DNA from: Firmicutes bacterium CAG:170
GTDB lineage: Bacteria; Bacillota; Clostridia; Oscillospirales; Oscillospiraceae
DNA length: 7,405 bases
Direction of reading: 5' to 3'
NCBI GenBank assembly: GCA_000436735.1
Contig: FR887103.1
Coordinates: 1 to 7,405, forward strand
In this document: piece after piece, positions 1 through 5,765 of the stretch
Layout: every line of letters starts with the position of its first letter
Numbering within the stretch: position 1 is the first letter of the stretch
Position numbers and translations under genes: made by a program
Notes under the pieces: generated by a model
Told to the model about the DNA's origin: nothing
Seen by the model: the letters and a program-made list of their open reading frames with translations, nothing else
Database searches by the model: none

Positions 1-39
1 TAGTTCTCGCGTCATCGCCTTTAACTGAATTGTTGGCAT
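1..39 (-). CDS. 5' end of an unidentified gene (partial, cut by window edge)
   Basis: Reading leftward, an ATG at 39-37 opens a frame that stays open to the window edge and encodes MPTIQLKAMTREL. A strong SD (GGGAGG, complement of 51-56) lies about 11 bases before the ATG, and an extended -10 promoter lies further upstream, so the start is credible although only 13 codons are visible. Thirteen residues do not identify a family. The pattern LKAxxREL is faintly like the first residues of some bL25/Ctc ribosomal proteins, but that is a guess and should not be used as a name. It follows yajC in the same direction, where secD or secDF is often found in other bacteria. These residues do not look like the hydrophobic start of SecD. 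Confidence 0.6.
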   Translation of the reverse strand, partial: MPTIQLKAMTREL

Positions 40-84
40 GTTAGACCTTACCTCCCTTATCATTCCAACTTATTGCTTTGTTTC

Positions 85-93
85 ATTCTATCA
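85..93 (-). promoter_or_regulatory. extended -10 promoter for the gene starting at 39
   Basis: On the minus strand the bases read TGATAGAAT: a -10 hexamer TAGAAT (85-90) preceded by the TG of an extended -10 element (92-93). No good -35 is seen at 16-18 bases, which is tolerated for extended -10 promoters. Transcription would start near 78, leaving a leader of about 40 bases that contains the GGGAGG ribosome site at 51-56. The surrounding 60-130 stretch is visibly more AT-rich than the genes. Called by motif alone. Confidence 0.45.
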
Positions 94-172
94 TGTGGCT
101 TTAATAACATTCCCGGCAGACATTACTGTCTTATAACCACCCGCTCTTTCACCGGAGCTTTTAGCTCTGCAA

Positions 173-553
173 TTACTTTTTCTTCTTGTCGGCCTTGGCC
201 TGCTTGCGGGCTTCGGCAGCGGCAGTACGCTTCTTGGCAGCTTCCTTTTCCGCCGTGTTGTTCGTCGAAACGGCGAACTTCGCGAATTCCACGCGGACGC
301 GGTCAGAGCTGGTCTCAAGGACGATGGAATCGTCCTTGACGCTGACAATGTCGCCGATGATGCCGCCGATGGTCGTGATGTTATCGCCGACCTTCAGCGC
401 GTTGCGCATGGCCTCCGCTTCCTTTTTCCGTTTGTTTTCCGGGCGGATCATCAGGAAGTAGAACACAGCGATCAGAACGACCATCATGATAATCATGGAG
501 CCGCCGCCGGCAGCCGCGTCAGTTCCGGCCGCAGAGCTTAAAAACAGGTACAT
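173..553 (-). CDS. yajC: YajC, preprotein translocase accessory subunit
   Basis: A 126-residue protein of the YajC family, a small single-pass membrane protein that associates with SecDF and SecYEG in protein export. Residues 1-18 form a short Ala/Gly-rich outer segment. Residues 19-36 are a strong hydrophobic helix, followed directly by the family hallmark MIRPENKRKKE (35-45) at the cytoplasmic face. Residues 47-92 form the compact YajC domain (ALKVGDNITTIGGIIG, then a run of beta-type residues). Residues 95-126 are an Ala/Lys-rich charged tail ending in KKKK. The ATG at 553-551 has a GGAGG (561-565) 7 bases upstream, so the start is secure. It lies downstream of tgt in the same direction, the order seen in many bacteria (tgt-yajC), but with its own sigma-A promoter at 584-612. 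secD does not appear to follow, since the next start, at 39, does not resemble it. Confidence 0.93.
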   Translation of the reverse strand: MYLFLSSAAGTDAAAGGGSMIIMMVVLIAVFYFLMIRPENKRKKEAEAMRNALKVGDNITTIGGIIGDIVSVKDDSIVLETSSDRVRVEFAKFAVSTNNTAEKEAAKKRTAAAEARKQAKADKKKK

Positions 554-583
554 ATACTTTCCTCCGTGTTTTAATCTTTTGTT

Positions 584-612
584 ATTATAGCGTTATAAAG
601 CGCACTTTTCAA
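584..612 (-). promoter_or_regulatory. sigma-A promoter of yajC
   Basis: The minus strand reads TTGAAA (607-612), a 17-base spacer (590-606), then a perfect TATAAT (584-589). This is five of six plus six of six matches to the housekeeping consensus at the ideal spacing. The start of transcription would fall near 577, giving a leader of about 24 bases that includes the GGAGG at 561-565. The -35 box lies in the inverted repeat at 599-620. yajC is therefore probably expressed independently of tgt as well as by any read-through. Confidence 0.75.
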
Positions 613-620
613 GTGACGCT
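599..620 (-). repeat. inverted repeat between tgt and yajC, overlapping the yajC -35 box
   Basis: AGCGCACTT (599-607) and AAGTGACGCT (611-620) pair as a 9-bp stem with one bulged base and a 3-base loop. On the minus strand the hairpin follows the tgt stop codon by 36 bases and is followed by only TTTATAA, so it would be a weak intrinsic terminator for tgt. The loop and inner stem are also the -35 element of the yajC promoter, so it could equally be an operator. The sequence cannot decide between the two. Confidence 0.5.
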
Positions 621-656
621 CAGGATTTTCGATGAATAATTTGTAAAATCTGCGGC

Positions 657-1787
657 TCAGATCTTCTGTGAGAGCTTTTCGGAATACTCCGCGCGGAAAT
701 CCGCAAAGCAGCCGTCGTCCAGCGCTGCGCGGATGCGCTCAGTGAGCTTGTTGTAGAAATACAGATTGTGCATCACGCTCAGCCGCATCGCAAGCATTTC
801 CTCCGCCTTGAAAAGGTGATGGACGTAGCTCCGGCTGAACCGGCGGCAGACCGGGCAGTCGCATTCCGGGTCGATCGGGCGCTCGTCACGCTCGTATTTC
901 GCGTTTTTCATATTGACCGCGCCGCTCCATGTGAAGAGACGGCCGTGACGTGCGTTGCGCGCGGGCATGACGCAGTCGAAGAAGTCCACGCCGCGCGCGA
1001 CGGACTCAATGATGTTCGACGGTGTCCCAACGCCCATCAGATAGCGCGGCCGGTCGGCGGGCATGTACGGCTCGACGGCCTCAATGATCCGGTACATCTC
1101 CTCCGTGCTTTCGCCGACGGCAAGGCCGCCGATGGCGTAGCCCGGCAGGTCGAGCTTGGCGATCTCCTTCATGTGCCAGATGCGCAGATCGTCAAACGTA
1201 GCGCCCTGATTGATGCCCCAGAGCTGCTGGCCGGGATTGACGGCGTCCGGCTCGGCATTGTACTTTGCAAGCGCCTCCTTGCAGCGCGCAAGCCAGCGCG
1301 CCGTCCGTTCGCAGGAGGCCTTGGCATAGGGATACTTCGCAGGATTTTCCACGCACTCGTCAAACGCCATGGCGATGTCCGAGCCAAGGTTGGACTGGAT
1401 GCGCATGCTCTCCTCTGGCCCCATAAAGATCTTGTGACCATCGAGGTGGGAGGCGAACGTCACGCCCTCTTCCTTGATTTTGCGCAGCTGCGCAAGAGAA
1501 AATACCTGAAAGCCGCCGGAATCCGTGAGAATGGGGCCGTTCCACGTCATGAACTTATGCAGTCCGCCCATGGCCTTGACCGTCTCGTCGCCGGGACGAA
1601 GATGCAGGTGATAGGTATTCGAAAGCTCGACCTGCGTGCCGATGTGCTCCAGATCCTCTGCGCTCAGCGCGCCCTTGATCGCGGCCTGTGTGCCGACATT
1701 CATGAAAACCGGCGTCTGCACCGTTCCGTGCGGGCAGGTGAACTCGCCGCGCCGGGCTTTCCCCTCAGTTTTGATAAGCTTGAACAT
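657..1787 (-). CDS. tgt: tRNA-guanine transglycosylase Tgt
   Basis: A 376-residue bacterial Tgt of normal length. The enzyme swaps guanine at position 34 of GUN-anticodon tRNAs (Asp, Asn, His, Tyr) for the queuosine precursor preQ1. All key elements are visible: LTDSGGFQVFS (88-97) with the catalytic acid-base Asp89; the substrate-binding GGLAVGE (220-226); the nucleophile Asp271 in FDCVMPARNARHG; and the zinc site Cys309, Cys311 and Cys314 (CxCxxC) plus His340 in SVMHN. The fold is a TIM barrel. The ATG at 1787-1785 follows GGGAG (1796-1800) at 8 bases. Its own promoter lies at 1837-1864, and the cotJ operon diverges on the other side of the gap. queA, a common upstream partner, is not adjacent. 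The ending LSQKI is complete. Confidence 0.97.
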   Translation of the reverse strand: MFKLIKTEGKARRGEFTCPHGTVQTPVFMNVGTQAAIKGALSAEDLEHIGTQVELSNTYHLHLRPGDETVKAMGGLHKFMTWNGPILTDSGGFQVFSLAQLRKIKEEGVTFASHLDGHKIFMGPEESMRIQSNLGSDIAMAFDECVENPAKYPYAKASCERTARWLARCKEALAKYNAEPDAVNPGQQLWGINQGATFDDLRIWHMKEIAKLDLPGYAIGGLAVGESTEEMYRIIEAVEPYMPADRPRYLMGVGTPSNIIESVARGVDFFDCVMPARNARHGRLFTWSGAVNMKNAKYERDERPIDPECDCPVCRRFSRSYVHHLFKAEEMLAMRLSVMHNLYFYNKLTERIRAALDDGCFADFRAEYSEKLSQKI

Positions 1788-1836
1788 GATCGTATCTCCC
1801 TACAGGCAAAGGATACCGCCAGCGCGGATCGTTTTT

Positions 1837-1864
1837 ATTCTATCAGATAATCGCCTCAAGTCAA
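1837..1864 (-). promoter_or_regulatory. sigma-A promoter of tgt
   Basis: The minus strand reads TTGACT (1859-1864), a 16-base spacer, then TAGAAT (1837-1842), with TG placed as an extended -10. Five of six match in each box. Initiation would fall near 1830. The leader of about 43 bases opens with a small stem-loop (1812-1830: a 7-bp stem with one bulged base and a GCTG loop), which could protect the 5' end. This promoter is back to back with the cotJ sigma-E-like promoter, whose -35 starts 13 bases from this -35. Confidence 0.7.
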
Positions 1865-1876
1865 GTCTCTGCGTTC

Positions 1877-1905
1877 TCACATGTCGAAACCTGACGGCAT
1901 ACATT
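1877..1905 (+). promoter_or_regulatory. candidate sigma-E promoter of the cotJ operon
   Basis: CATACATT at 1898-1905 is very close to the sporulation sigma-E -10 consensus (CATACAnT). TCACATG at 1877-1883, 14 bases upstream, matches five of seven positions of the usual KMATATT -35. Initiation would be near 1912, giving a 44-base leader to the TTG start. In Bacillus subtilis the cotJ operon is transcribed by sigma-E in the mother cell, so the site agrees with known regulation of this family. No sigma-A promoter pointing right is evident in the 168-base gap between tgt and the coat operon. Confidence 0.6.
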
Positions 1906-1942
1906 GGGAATGGGCAGAACACTGCCGCAAACACACTCAGAA

Positions 1943-1948
1943 AGGGAG
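1943..1948 (+). promoter_or_regulatory. ribosome binding site that fixes the TTG start of the cotJA-cotJB fusion
   Basis: AGGGAG (1943-1948), within AAAGGGAG, lies 7 bases before an in-frame TTG at 1956. An upstream in-frame ATG at 1881 has no SD and lies before the presumed -10 box at 1898-1905, so it would not be in the mRNA. The TTG is therefore the most likely initiator. Confidence 0.75.
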
Positions 1949-1955
1949 TTTTATT

Positions 1956-2468
1956 TTGACAGCTTGTTGCAGAAACGAACAGGAGCAGCGCGCGGCCATG
2001 CAGGCACGGGCAGCGGCTGACGAGCAGACGCCGGCTCTCCCCTATCTCTGCGCGGACGCGGACGGACAGCTTCCGAGCTGCGCGCCGCTGGCCAATCCAT
2101 ACGTTCCGTTCCAGCAGGGCGGAAGTAAGCAGTACCAGACGCCGAAGGCGCTCGTTCGCGGGACGATCTTCCCGGGCCTTGACCTGCCGTTTATGGGAAA
2201 GGTCAACGAGACGGAGAAAAACGGCACGGCGCTCGTCCAGATCCAGGAGCTTGGCTTTGCGCTCCGGGAACTGGGACTTTATCTCGATACGCACCAGAGC
2301 GACACAGAGGCGACCGCGCTCTTCAATCAGTACGCGGAGCGCTACGAAGAGGCCATGCAGCAGTACCAGCAGAGCGGTGCCGCGCTCACGCAGCTGGAAT
2401 CGGCACAGAGCGGAACATACACATGGCTGAACGATCCGTGGCCGTGGGAATACCGTAAGGAGGGCTGA
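1956..2468 (+). CDS. CotJA-CotJB fusion, spore coat protein
   Basis: A 170-residue protein joining two coat polypeptides that are usually separate genes. Residues about 45-80 match CotJA: PYVPFQQ, then the hallmark ALVRGTIFPGLDLPF. Residues about 91-166 match CotJB: IQELGFALRELGLYLDTH, the ALFNQYAERYEEA helix, and the conserved C-terminal NDPWPWEY. The joint is around MGKVNETEKNG (80-90), with no stop codon or separate start between the halves. The N-terminal 44 residues are extra and contain Cys4, Cys5, Cys32 and Cys42. CotJA and CotJB work with CotJC in the inner layers of the spore coat made in the mother cell. The start is the TTG at 1956. The TGA is separated by 2 bases from cotJC, whose SD (AAGGAGG, 2457-2463) lies inside the last codons, so the two genes are co-translated. 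Function is known from the family; that the fusion is real rather than a sequence error is inference. Confidence 0.88.
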   Translation: MTACCRNEQEQRAAMQARAAADEQTPALPYLCADADGQLPSCAPLANPYVPFQQGGSKQYQTPKALVRGTIFPGLDLPFMGKVNETEKNGTALVQIQELGFALRELGLYLDTHQSDTEATALFNQYAERYEEAMQQYQQSGAALTQLESAQSGTYTWLNDPWPWEYRKEG

Positions 2469-2470
2469 GC

Positions 2471-3067
2471 ATGTTTGTATATGAAAAGCGGTTGGAGTAT
2501 CCGATCAAGATCGCCAATACCGATCCGCGCCTCGCGGCGATCATCATTTCGCAATATGGCGGTCCAGACGGGGAGCTTGGCGCTTCCCTCCGGTATCTGA
2601 GCCAGCGCTATTCCATGCCCTATCCGGAGCTGAAGGGCCTCCTGACGGACATCGGCACGGAGGAGCTTGGGCATCTGGAGATGGTCGGTACGATCGTTCA
2701 CCAGCTGACACGGAATCTGACGGAGGAGCAGCAGCGGGAAGCGGGCTTCGCGCCCTACTTCGTCGATCATACGGCGGGCGTCTATCCGCAGGCGGCCTCC
2801 GGCACGCCGTGGAGCGCGGGCAGCATCGCCGTCACCGGCGACCCCATGGCCGATCTCGTCGAGGATCTGGCGGCAGAGCAGAAGGCCCGCTTGACCTACG
2901 ACAACATCCTGCGGCTCTCCGACGACCCGGATGTGAACGACGTCATCCGCTTCCTCCGTGAGCGCGAGATCGTGCATTTCCAGCGCTTCGGCGAGGCTGT
3001 CCAGCTGCTGCGCGAAAAGCTCGACCAGAAGAATGTCTATTTTATGAATCCCGCCATTGATTCCTGA
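2471..3067 (+). CDS. cotJC: CotJC, manganese-catalase-family spore coat protein
   Basis: A 198-residue member of the manganese catalase family (ferritin-like four-helix fold) that packs into the spore coat with CotJA and CotJB. The di-manganese ligand pattern can be traced: Glu35 in GGPDGELGAS; Glu65 and His68 in IGTEELGHLEM; Glu136 in LAAEQKAR; His169 in REIVHFQRFGE. The spacing parallels the Glu/Glu-His/Glu/His set of known manganese catalases, so an active centre appears intact, although peroxide breakdown is not proven for coat forms. The short length, without the long C-terminal arm of the vegetative enzymes, is typical of CotJC. The ATG is 2 bases after the fusion gene stop with AAGGAGG 7 bases upstream. 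It is the last gene of the operon; a strong terminator begins just after its TGA. Confidence 0.93.
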   Translation: MFVYEKRLEYPIKIANTDPRLAAIIISQYGGPDGELGASLRYLSQRYSMPYPELKGLLTDIGTEELGHLEMVGTIVHQLTRNLTEEQQREAGFAPYFVDHTAGVYPQAASGTPWSAGSIAVTGDPMADLVEDLAAEQKARLTYDNILRLSDDPDVNDVIRFLREREIVHFQRFGEAVQLLREKLDQKNVYFMNPAIDS

Positions 3068-3068
3068 C

Positions 3069-3111
3069 AAAAAGGCTGCCGCCCTGTAATGGGGCGGCAG
3101 CTCAGCTTTTT
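3069..3111. terminator. bidirectional intrinsic terminator between cotJC and the convergent hydrolase gene
   Basis: GCTGCCGCCC (3075-3084) pairs perfectly with GGGCGGCAGC (3092-3101) around a 7-base loop. On the plus strand it is followed after five bases by TTTTT (3107-3111). On the minus strand the A run at 3069-3073 gives CTTTTT directly after the stem. It therefore ends both the rightward cotJ operon and the leftward pcrA-to-hydrolase cluster. The stop codon of the leftward gene (3110-3112) overlaps the T run. Confidence 0.92.
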
Positions 3112-3790
3112 AAACATTCAGTTCCGAGGGATACTGCGTCAGGACGCGGACATTCGGCAGCTCCGCGCCATAGCGCTGCATATTGCGTTCGCTCTTGCGC
3201 CGGATGCCGCTTTGGTCTGCCGGATCGACCGGCATGTGATAGATCGCGCTCTGCTCCGTTTCCTCGCGCAGGAGCGCGCGCATATCCGGATAGGACAGGC
3301 TCTGGCTGTTCCAGAAGGCCAGCTGCGGTCTCCGGGCGTGCAGGACTGCGCGATGCGCCGCCGCATCCGGAACGGCGTCCGCCGTGATGTAGACGCTCCG
3401 GCCGCCTGCTGTGACCAGCAGGACATAGTGCGCCACATCCGGGAACTTCGGAGCCGGCATGTGCGGAAAGTGGCGGCATTCCACGGTAAACGGCCCGGCC
3501 GTCCGTGTGATCGTCTCAGGCATCTGTTTGTCCGGCAAAAACGTTGTCAGTGCGCCGCGCCTGCAGAGCAGGGCGTTTACCCGCGCTTCATCGTAATGAT
3601 CCGGGTGCAGATGCGTAAAAAACACGCCGCACAGGCCGGAATAAACGCCCGTCCCATCCAATAATTTCTGCATTTCCGCGTCCGGGAATTCATAAAACGG
3701 CGGGATGGTGCCGTTCGGCGCGTCGATCAGAATGCGGCTGCCCGCATGTTCCAAAAGCAGGCCGCAGCTGCATAGAAGTTCTGCTCTCAT
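3110..3790 (-). CDS. metallo-beta-lactamase-fold hydrolase of unknown substrate
   Basis: A 226-residue protein of the metallo-beta-lactamase fold. The metal-binding signature THLHPDHYD gives His60, His62, Asp64 and His65. His107 or His110, Asp138 (ITADAVPD) and His185 (IYHMPVD) are candidates for the remaining ligands. Strand-turn residues SRILIDAP (18-25) are the usual entry to the fold. No signal peptide or membrane segment is seen, so it should be cytoplasmic. I do not recognise a subfamily and give no substrate; members range from phosphodiesterases to lactonases and nucleases. Its ATG overlaps the ligA stop as ATGA, with GGAG about 8 bases upstream, so it is probably translationally coupled to ligA. 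The reading frame ends in the bidirectional terminator, making it the last gene of the cluster. Confidence 0.85.
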   Translation of the reverse strand: MRAELLCSCGLLLEHAGSRILIDAPNGTIPPFYEFPDAEMQKLLDGTGVYSGLCGVFFTHLHPDHYDEARVNALLCRRGALTTFLPDKQMPETITRTAGPFTVECRHFPHMPAPKFPDVAHYVLLVTAGGRSVYITADAVPDAAAHRAVLHARRPQLAFWNSQSLSYPDMRALLREETEQSAIYHMPVDPADQSGIRRKSERNMQRYGAELPNVRVLTQYPSELNV

Positions 3791-5760
3791 TTCAGCATCT
3801 CCAGGAATTCTTCCTCGGTCAGGACAGGGATCCCAAGCTCATTGGCTTTTTTCAGCTTGCTGCCCGCGTTTTCGCCCGCGACGACATAGGTCGTTTTCCT
3901 GGAAACAGAGCCGGAGGCCTTGCCGCCGAAGCCTTCGATCTTTTCCGTCGCCTCGTCGCGCGTGAACAGGCTCAGAGAGCCGGTCAGAACGAAGGTCTTT
4001 CCGGCAAAGCGCGTGTCGGTCACGATATTGCGGCTTTCGAAATTGACGCCAGCTGCGCGCAGCCGCTCGATCAGGTCGCGGGACTGCGCGCTTGCGAACC
4101 AGCCGTGGATGCTCTCGGCGGTGATCTCGCCCACATCCGGAACTGCGCTCAGCTCCTCCACCGATGCACCCATCAGCGCGTCCAGCGTGCCGAAGTGCGC
4201 GGCGAGGGTCTTTGCCGCCTTGACGCCGACCTGACGAATGCCGAACGCGGTCAGCAGGCGCGAAAGATCGTTCTGCTTGCTTGCTTCGATTGCCTTGCGG
4301 AGGTTGTCCGCCGATTTTTGTCCCTGACCCGGCAGCTCCGCAAAGGCCTCGTAGTCGAGCTGATAGAGGTCGGCGGGATTGGCGATCATTTTATGCTCGA
4401 TCAGCTGATCGATGATGGCGCTTCCGAGGCCGTCGATGTCCATTGCCTCGCGCGAGACAAAGTGCGCCAGATTCCGTGAAAGCTGCGCCGGACATTCCGC
4501 GCCGGTGCAGCGGAGCGCTGCTCCATCCTCGTCGCGCTCGACCGGCGCGCCGCAGACCGGGCAGAACCGCGGCAAAAAATACGGCTTCGCACCGGCGGGG
4601 CGCTTGTCCAGCTCCACCTCCAGAATTTCGGGGATGATCTCCCCCGCCTTCCGGATCTTCACCGTATCGCCGATGCGGACGTCTTTTTCTGAAATGAAGT
4701 CCTGATTGTGGAGCGTCGCGCTCGTGACGGTCGTTCCGGCCAGATAGACCGGCGCGACGACCGCGCGCGGCGTCAGCACGCCCGTCCGGCCGACCTGCAC
4801 GACGATATCCTCCAGAACGGTCGATTTGATCTCCGGCGGGTATTTGAACGCCGCGGCCCAGCGCGGGAATTTTGCCGTGCTGCCAAGACGTGCGCGTCCG
4901 GCGAGGCTGTTGAGCTTCATGACCGCGCCGTCGATATCGTAGCTCAGGCCATAGCGGCCCTCGTTGATGGCGGTAATCTGGCTTTCCGCTTCCCTTGCGG
5001 AGCCGCAGAGCGTATAGGGAATGACCTTAAAGCGGAGGCCGCGCAGATAATCCAGCGTCTGCGCGTGCGTCTCAAAGGAGACGCCCTCCGCCAGCTGCAT
5101 ATTGAAAACAAGGATATCCAGTCCGCGCTGGGCGGCGATCTTCGGGTCGAGCTGGCGCAGGGAGCCAGCCGCCGCATTGCGCGGATTGGCGAATAGGCTC
5201 TTCCCTGCCGCCTCACGCGCCTCGTTGAGGCGGGCAAAGCTGGCACGCGGCATGAACACCTCGCCGCGCACGATCAGCCGTGCGGGCGCGCCCTCAAGCG
5301 TCATGGGAATGGAGCGGATGGTCTTGAGATTTTCGGTCACGTCCTCGCCGACGAGTCCGTCGCCGCGCGTCGCGCCGCGCACGAACTGCCCATCCACATA
5401 TTCCAGCGCGACGGACAGGCCGTCCACCTTCGGCTCAACGCTGTAGACGGCGTTCGGCTCCGTCTCACGCAGCCGCGCGTCGAATTCCTCAAATTCCTCA
5501 AAGGAAAAAACATCCTGCAAGCTTTCCAGCGGGACGGCGTGGCGTACCTTCTGGAACGCGCTGACCGCTTCGCCGCCGACGCGCTTCGTCGGACTCAGCG
5601 GCGAGGCGTACTGCGGATATTCGCGTTCCAGCTCCTCGAGCTGCCGCAGCTTCCGGTCGTACTCAAAGTCCGGCATCTCCGGCGCGTCGAGCACATAATA
5701 CTGGTGATTGGCGCGTTCCAGCTCACGAATGAGCTGCTCCATTTCCTGTCTGATATCCAT
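3787..5760 (-). CDS. ligA: NAD+-dependent DNA ligase LigA
   Basis: A 657-residue LigA, close to the usual 660-675. It seals nicks in double-stranded DNA using NAD+ during Okazaki fragment joining and repair. Domains in order: Ia NAD+-binding helices (1-70, with YYVLDAPEMPDFEYD); adenylation domain with the nucleophile Lys111 in EPKVDG, then TRGDGLVGEDVT (131-142) and FANPRNAAAGSLRQLD (190-205); OB fold with VQVGRTGVLTP (321-331) and SATLHNQD; zinc finger Cys400, Cys403, Cys418 and Cys423; helix-hairpin-helix repeats (about 440-575); and a BRCT domain (about 583-657). The ATG at 5760 is chosen because AAAGG (5770-5774) lies 9 bases before it; an in-frame ATG at 5769 touches the SD and cannot be used well. 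A much longer in-frame extension to 6207 runs through yunB and is spurious. It starts 5 bases after the yunB stop and overlaps the hydrolase gene by 4 bases. Confidence 0.97.
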   Translation of the reverse strand: MDIRQEMEQLIRELERANHQYYVLDAPEMPDFEYDRKLRQLEELEREYPQYASPLSPTKRVGGEAVSAFQKVRHAVPLESLQDVFSFEEFEEFDARLRETEPNAVYSVEPKVDGLSVALEYVDGQFVRGATRGDGLVGEDVTENLKTIRSIPMTLEGAPARLIVRGEVFMPRASFARLNEAREAAGKSLFANPRNAAAGSLRQLDPKIAAQRGLDILVFNMQLAEGVSFETHAQTLDYLRGLRFKVIPYTLCGSAREAESQITAINEGRYGLSYDIDGAVMKLNSLAGRARLGSTAKFPRWAAAFKYPPEIKSTVLEDIVVQVGRTGVLTPRAVVAPVYLAGTTVTSATLHNQDFISEKDVRIGDTVKIRKAGEIIPEILEVELDKRPAGAKPYFLPRFCPVCGAPVERDEDGAALRCTGAECPAQLSRNLAHFVSREAMDIDGLGSAIIDQLIEHKMIANPADLYQLDYEAFAELPGQGQKSADNLRKAIEASKQNDLSRLLTAFGIRQVGVKAAKTLAAHFGTLDALMGASVEELSAVPDVGEITAESIHGWFASAQSRDLIERLRAAGVNFESRNIVTDTRFAGKTFVLTGSLSLFTRDEATEKIEGFGGKASGSVSRKTTYVVAGENAGSKLKKANELGIPVLTEEEFLEMLK

Positions 5761-5765
5761 ATCGG

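Noticed and set aside
118..131. AGACA-TTAC-TGTCT inverted repeat between yajC and the first gene
   Set aside because: The five-pair stem has no terminator tail and no recognised operator match. It is likely chance.
155..167. small inverted repeat GAGCT-TTT-AGCTC just after yajC as a terminator
   Set aside because: The stem has only five pairs and no T run follows on the minus strand, so it is too weak to call.
768..1850. 360-codon open frame on the plus strand opposite tgt
   Set aside because: It mirrors the codons of a clear tgt gene in GC-rich DNA, has no recognisable domain, and runs across the tgt promoter. It is rich in Arg, Ala and His, as shadow frames are.
1881..1955. ATG at 1881 as the start of the coat fusion gene
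   Set aside because: It has no SD and lies upstream of the presumed sigma-E -10 box. The TTG at 1956 has a good SD at correct spacing.
1800..2294. 164-codon minus-strand frame across the tgt-cotJ gap
   Set aside because: It overlaps the tgt promoter and the coat gene, and shows no conserved motif.
2342..3070. 242-codon open frame on the minus strand opposite cotJC and the end of the CotJA-CotJB gene
   Set aside because: It is antisense to two well supported coat genes, has no family resemblance, and its start falls at the shared terminator.
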